The position numbers and the translations under genes are program-made. From JAGVSR01 sp963825555 (GTDB lineage Bacteria > Pseudomonadota > Alphaproteobacteria > Rhizobiales > Hyphomicrobiaceae), in contig CAWGTZ010000026.1 of the NCBI GenBank assembly GCA_963825555.1, positions 120,175 through 184,174 on the forward strand: DNA of 64,000 nucleotides, in the 5' to 3' direction. Positions 59,728 to 64,000 of this stretch are shown in pieces. Each line of letters begins with the position of its first letter. Position 1 is the stretch's first letter. A model generated the notes under the pieces. The model was not told where the DNA came from. It saw only the letters and a list, made by a program, of their open reading frames with translations, and searched no databases.

Positions 59728-61507
59728 TCACGACCAAAAGTGAACGGCAAGTCTGCTTTGGTCGGGACTGGCGACGTGCCGCCCCGGCCCGCCCGATGCA
59801 TTCACCCGGCTTCCTGCCATGTCCGCTCTACTCGGCACAGCCGTCGTAGATCTCAGGGCTACGCTGCGCACGCTCAGTTTGCATATGGGATGATGCGTGT
59901 AGTCAGCCGCGAGTTCGCGGGATAGGCCCAACTTCTTATCCTGTTCTGCCCAATCCATCGGCAGGTCGGTCATGTCGGACAAGCCGAGCCCACGGGGAAG
60001 TGTGCCGGCGATCGCGGCGGATACGATGTCGGGCGACAGAAAGGCCAGTGAGAAAATCATGCGGACCGACCGCTCGCTCCGGCTTTCCCGCTGGGCGATC
60101 GCGTCAAGATCAGGTACCGCGCCGCGCATGAGTTCGTCCAACCACTGGCGAGCTGTGGCAATGGCTATTAGCAGACGGGCGCGAGCCTCGGATCGGATGA
60201 CCTTGCGACTGGGAGACACAGTGGTCGGCTTTTCTGTATCAGGAGTTGAGAAGGACCGACGACGTCTGTGAACGGGCGGCGTCCAGGGAATTCGGATTAG
60301 TTCTCGCGATTCGCGCGCATCTCCCGGCTTGTGAACCGTGATCGTGATCTCGCTCATCCGATTGATGACACGGTCGACCGCCCCATGTAACGTTTCGCCC
60401 AGGTTCCCGTCCGATTTATCGAGTATTCCGTTTTCGATGAGGCTGTTGATCACACGTTGCTCCATGTCCGGCGCCGCGACCCGCGCAACTGAACCGGCGT
60501 CCGCCTTGTTCCCCTGCACAAGGGCGGCCGAAACGTAGTAGCGGTAGCGGACGCCCCGTTTGATACCGTAGCTCGGAGTTATGCGGTTTCCTCGATCGTC
60601 GTAGATCTTACCAAGGAGAAGGGCATTCGATTTCCGCCAGTGCTGGCGGTGCCCCTTCCGGTTGGTTTCGAGGATCGCTTGGACGTGATCAAAGAGATCC
60701 TGATCTATGATCGGATCGTGCTCGCCCGGGTAGCTCTGACGGCGATGGTTGATCTCGCCGAGATAGGTTCGATTGCGCAGGAGGGAGATCCAGCGCTCCG
60801 ACCATGAATGGAATGCCACCAATGGTGCGTCCGGTTGCAAGACGACGCGTCCGCGTCACGAGTCCGCGCTCGCGCAGGTCGCGCTGTCAGGGCCGGAAGA
60901 GAGCGCAGATCCCGGTAGCGCGAAAAGATCAGCCGGACTTCCGCGGCCTCTTCAGGAACGACGATCAGCTTCCGATCTGCCACCCTGTAGCCATGCGGGA
61001 CCACCCCGCCCATCCACATACCCTTCTTCTTGGACGCCGCGATCTTGTCGCGGATGCGCTCGCCGGTCACTTCCCGCTCGAACTGGGCGAACGAGAGCAG
61101 CACGTTGAGTGTCAAACGCCCCATCGAAGTGGTCGTGTTGAATGACTGCGTGACCGAGACGAACGAGACGCCGTTGGCATCGAACAGTTCGACGAGCTTC
61201 GCAAAGTCCGCCAAAGATCGTGTCAGCCGATCGACCTTGTAGACTACGACGATATCGAGCCGACGCTGGCGGATCTCGTCGAGCAGAGCCTGCAGCGCGG
61301 GCCGTTCCATGTTGCCGCCCGAGAATCCGCCATCATCGAACCGCATCTTGATCAGCCGCCACCCTTCGTGCGTCTGGCTCTTGATGTAGGCTTCGCAGGC
61401 CTCACGCTGCGCGTCGAGAGAATTGAAGTCCTGTTCGGAGATCCTGAGTTTGTCGAGACTTGGGTGTAGACGGCGCAGCGCAGTGGTTTGGGAGTTGGCG
61501 CCGTCAT
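59728..61507 (-). pseudogene. large serine recombinase, frameshifted
   Basis: The ATG at 61507 overlaps the DUF2924 stop (ATGA) and gives PLRCAVYTQVSTNSG, the start of a resolvase domain in which the usual catalytic YTRVS has Gln for Arg. The frame then shifts near 61455; the next frame carries EQDFNSLDAQREACEAYI, VDRLTRSLADFAKLVELF and LLSFAQFEREVTGERIRDKI. Near 60885 and 60800 it shifts twice more (RGLVTRTRRLATGRTIGGIP, then LLRNRTYLGEINHRRQSYPG). The C-terminal zinc-ribbon/coiled part continues to about 59930. It looks inactive unless the shifts are sequencing errors. Confidence 0.85.
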
Positions 61508-62022
61508 GGGTTATCCCCCACTCGATCGGCAGTGCGCGCCTTTCCCCCGGTCTTGATGCCAAAGAAGCGCGGGCCATTCCATCGCGTGCCAGTGATGGCG
61601 AATGCGACTTCGGAAAGGCTGCGATAGGTCACTCCGTTCCAGGCGAAGCCTTCGGCCAAAACCATGACGTGGTGCATCGTTCCGCCATGCTCGCGGCCGA
61701 TGACGGTTCCCGGCGCGAGAGATTTCGCGCCGCGAGAAGAGACGTTCAGGCTCTCCAAGGTCGGTACACCAGTACCAGCCTTGCCCTTCGCTCGCTGTTC
61801 GGCAATCCGGCGCAACAGTTTGATACTCTGGTTGTCGAGATCGCCGAAAACATCAGCCTGGATGCGATATGCGACCAGCCGGATCAGTAGTTGCTTCGTG
61901 ATGTGCGCTGGCGCGGGACGGCCGGTCAGACGCCGCCATCGGCGTTGCAGAGCTTCGAGATCGAGCTCTGCGAGGCCAGCCAGTTCCCGGCTGACCTCAC
62001 CCTCCGTGCAACGAGCGCTCAT
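61504..62022 (-). CDS. DUF2924 family protein
   Basis: A 172-aa protein of the DUF2924 family, usually found just upstream of a large serine recombinase in alphaproteobacterial mobile elements. Blocks: LQRRWRRLTGRPAPAHITKQ, LLIRLVAYRIQADVFGDLD, and a late GGTMHHVMVLAEGFAWNGVTY with TGTRWNGPRFFGI. Function is unknown, perhaps a directionality or DNA-binding factor. The ATG overlaps the DUF3489 stop, and its own stop overlaps the recombinase start. Confidence 0.87.
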   Translation of the reverse strand: MSARCTEGEVSRELAGLAELDLEALQRRWRRLTGRPAPAHITKQLLIRLVAYRIQADVFGDLDNQSIKLLRRIAEQRAKGKAGTGVPTLESLNVSSRGAKSLAPGTVIGREHGGTMHHVMVLAEGFAWNGVTYRSLSEVAFAITGTRWNGPRFFGIKTGGKARTADRVGDNP

Positions 62023-62369
62023 CAGCGCCCCCGACCAACTCGATCAATGCGGTACCGTCGAGCGCCGTCAGCGTCTCGCGTCGACGTGATGGGAAGCCCG
62101 AGCTTCTTCTTTATGGTTCCGGACAGGAAGCCGCGAACGCTGTGGTCCTGCCAGTCGGTCGCCGCAACCAGCTCTTTCAGGGTCGCGCCGTCGCGGCGGG
62201 CTAGGAGATCCAGGCACCGCTGCTGCTTGCTCGTGCTTGCAGGCACGGAACTTCCTTTGGGCACCTCAACAGAGCGAATGTTCTTGCTCGGTAGTGACTT
62301 CCTGGGTGAATCAATGCGCGCGGGGCGGGATTTACCAGGATCAGCGGACTTGCGGGGCTTCGAGGGCAT
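62022..62369 (-). CDS. DUF3489 family small protein
   Basis: A 115-aa protein whose C-terminal half is a small winged-helix-like DUF3489 domain: KQQRCLDLLARRDGATLKEL, VAATDWQDHSVRGFLSGTIK, then RRYRIDR. The N-terminus is basic and low in complexity. The ATG at 62369 is chosen; the frame is open to 62462. It forms a DUF3489-DUF2924-recombinase module by overlapping starts and stops, a typical island core. Confidence 0.85.
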   Translation of the reverse strand: MPSKPRKSADPGKSRPARIDSPRKSLPSKNIRSVEVPKGSSVPASTSKQQRCLDLLARRDGATLKELVAATDWQDHSVRGFLSGTIKKKLGLPITSTRDADGARRYRIDRVGRGR

Positions 62370-62478
62370 GGTAAGGGCTCCAGGTCTCGGGCATCTCGCC
62401 AATCGCGATGCCCGCACCAACTGAAGCCCCGCATGTCCGCGAGGCACTGTCCCGAGGCCCACTTGGCATTCGGCCTTG

Positions 62479-63450
62479 TCATGACCACAGCAATGCTTGC
62501 TGTGCCGAGGAAGTCCAGTCGGAATTTTTAGCTAGACGCCTGTCACTTTTTCTTGTTCGACGAGATCGTAGGGGCCTGTGCCAGGACAACTCGGATAGAT
62601 AACCGGGCACGTCGAGTTTGCTGATAAGACGCAATTTGTAAATTTCACCGTCAGGGCCGTCGTCAATTCCTGGGTCGATTACAACTCCGCCAATATCGGT
62701 CACAATCAGTCGTTCATGGAACTGCTCGCCGCCGTTGCGCTCACTCCAGAGCAACGCGTTGATTGTGACGCCCCTCGGTAGGGCAGCACAAAGATCGGTT
62801 CGGCAGTTGGCCGCAAAAAGTCCCGGATCCCATCGACGTCGCACTTCCCGATGGTTCAGAGCGTGAATCTCAAAGCGCGCGAGCCGCCCGTCCGTCGCAA
62901 GCGTCGCAGCAAGAGCGCGGAGCGGTCGCAGCCACTTGCTCTGCTGCACTTTGTCCAGAGGGATTGAAATACGCATCGACAACGATGACCGTGCGGGCTT
63001 GGCAGAGCATTGGCTGGACCGCTGCTGCCAGATCCGAGGCTGTGCGTGGGTACATTTAAGCTCCTCGACGTGTCCCAACACGCGACCCCGCCGAGCCCTA
63101 ATGACGCATCGACTGTCGCCGGGTGACCATCGGCACCATCGAGCAATATACAGTCGAAAGGCTCCGTCGCGTGGACCTCGAAGGCTTGCTCCTTCCAAGT
63201 GCGCTCGCCGTTCCACTGTTTCTGTCGGGGGTTGATCGCGTCGCGGAGCTCGACGAGACGCTGCTCGATGCGGCGACGTTGGATGTCTCGTTGCCCGACA
63301 GTCGCGCGACGAACCTCCCGCTCCCAGCGACGCGGGATAGCACCGACAATCCTGCCGTGCTCGAATTCCGATACCGGCAAGGGTCGCATCGCCCAAGTGA
63401 TAATTGGCGAACAGGGAGGGCTCGATTGCGTATTCCTTCCATAGCTTCAT
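62479..63450 (-). pseudogene. frameshifted partner of the ATPase, possibly PLD-like
   Basis: The ATG at 63450 overlaps the ATPase stop by 1 nt (TGATG) and opens with MKLWKEYAIEPSLFANYHLG. Protein-like sequence then moves to a second frame (63389 to about 63075, SEFEHGRIVGAIPRRWEREV), a third (about 63055-62935, ARTVIVVDAYFNPSG) and back to the first (GRLARFEIHALNHREV, then GEQFHERLIVTDIGGVVIDP). The last two blocks resemble halves of a phospholipase D-like nuclease, with H-x-R in place of H-x-K. The family guess is weak; the frame breaks are clear. Confidence 0.6.
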
Positions 63451-64000
63451 CAGAAGAGCTCCTCCCCGCGCTCTTCAAAGAAGCCACGTGGCCATCGATC
63501 CAGGAAATCGCCGTCCGCGGTAATACGAAGCGGCGTCAGTTTGAGAACGTCCTCAGTCGGCTCAACGTATATCACTGCCACTTGCTCCGGCGTCAGCGAT
63601 GGGGCGCCTGGCGGCAACTCGCTATCTGTAGTCTCCCGAATTCGTCGCAGCAGCCGGAGCATGATGTGTTCGCTGTGCGTCTCGATAAGCAAGCAGCGTT
63701 CCGCGTCCAAGTTGGCGCGCTGGGCGGTTGCAGAGATTGCAATAAGGTCTCCAACACCCACCTGAATCGCTGGATGGATGTGTAGCTCGGGCTGCTCGAT
63801 GGCAACGAGCCCCTCTTCTTCGGAGACGAGCGACACGATGACCGGGATGAGCTGGGAAAGGCCTACGCCGACATCGCTCGGACCTACGAGGGTGTTCGTC
63901 CGGATATCTCGCAACGCGACTTCTTGTATAATCGGATATTTCTCGAACAATTCCCTGAGATTGGGCACGACATCGACCAAGTCCTCATCGCTAACGCCAT
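63450..64000 (-). CDS. DUF3696/AAA-type ATPase, C-terminal part
   Basis: The frame is open at the right edge, so the N-terminus with Walker A lies outside. Visible are the ABC-like signature GPSDVGVGLSQLIPVIVSLV, the Walker B/D-loop EGLVAIEQPELHIHPAIQVG, and the switch His in LLIETHSEHIMLRLLRRIRE. This is the layout of Rad50/OLD-like ATPases with DUF3696 tails, many of which belong to anti-phage systems paired with a nuclease. Its stop overlaps the start of the frameshifted partner gene. Confidence 0.85.
   Translation of the reverse strand, partial: GVSDEDLVDVVPNLRELFEKYPIIQEVALRDIRTNTLVGPSDVGVGLSQLIPVIVSLVSEEEGLVAIEQPELHIHPAIQVGVGDLIAISATAQRANLDAERCLLIETHSEHIMLRLLRRIRETTDSELPPGAPSLTPEQVAVIYVEPTEDVLKLTPLRITADGDFLDRWPRGFFEERGEELF

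Noticed and set aside
1..64000. CRISPR arrays, rRNA genes and insertion sequences
   Set aside because: No regularly spaced repeats, no rRNA stretches and no transposase-type proteins or matching inverted repeats were seen.

Overview
The window is GC-rich alphaproteobacterial chromosome, most likely from the order Hyphomicrobiales (Rhizobiales). Support comes from a SAM-II riboswitch ahead of metX-metW, a tRNA-His without the usual extra 5' G, an Irr-like iron box, a CpdR/CheY-type single receiver, the ftsE-ftsX-ydcF-plsC order and the yggT-DUF167-folD order. I cannot name a genus. Positions 1 to about 53,850 are ordinary chromosome in which every gene looks intact. From the tRNA-Ala(CGC) gene at 53776-53851 to the right edge the content changes to accessory DNA, and several genes there are frameshifted.

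Left part (1-9.6 kb): the end of a thiolase gene and phaB (polyhydroxybutyrate precursor synthesis), then the most coherent system in the window, a leftward operon plcP-agt-btaA-btaB. Its products should strip phosphate head groups from phospholipids to give diacylglycerol, then convert that to glycolipid and to betaine lipid. The genes are separated by 0 nt, 3 nt and a 4-nt overlap, and a PHO-box-like direct repeat lies 55 bp upstream of plcP. This looks like a one-transcript membrane 'lipid renovation' response to phosphate starvation. Next come an NYN nuclease/LOTUS protein, a cupin, gloB and a methyltransferase.

Middle part (9.6-53.6 kb): methionine (SAM-II, metX-metW), histidine/tyrosine (hisC-tyrC), a ChaC-like cyclotransferase, a class II ribonucleotide reductase, the ftsEX cluster, hpt, moaA, an OFA-type transporter, an orphan TRAP binding protein, tRNA-His, a soluble histidine kinase, a ferric-iron ABC transporter without its ATPase gene, a sodium:solute symporter operon ending in glpD, an HpcH/HpaI aldolase, a PCu(A)C copper chaperone, coaBC-dut, cysK, a complete TRAP operon, moeB, an Fnr-type regulator, two tandem CDP-alcohol phosphatidyltransferases, folD, DUF167 and yggT.

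Right part (53.85-64 kb), probably a decaying mobile island: a DprA-like protein paired with a ComF-like phosphoribosyltransferase; divergent from it, a tight four-gene operon (STAS-like/winged helix, unknown 134-aa protein, a frameshifted Cys-rich protein, HATPase) that looks like an uncharacterised partner-switching system; a possible ADP-ribosyltransferase-fold protein; a DUF3489-DUF2924-serine recombinase module whose recombinase is broken; and, at the edge, a DUF3696-type ATPase with a frameshifted partner. The best candidates for something undescribed are the STAS/HATPase cassette, the DprA-PRTase pair and the compact PHO-linked lipid operon. All coordinates and start choices were read by eye; no database search was made.
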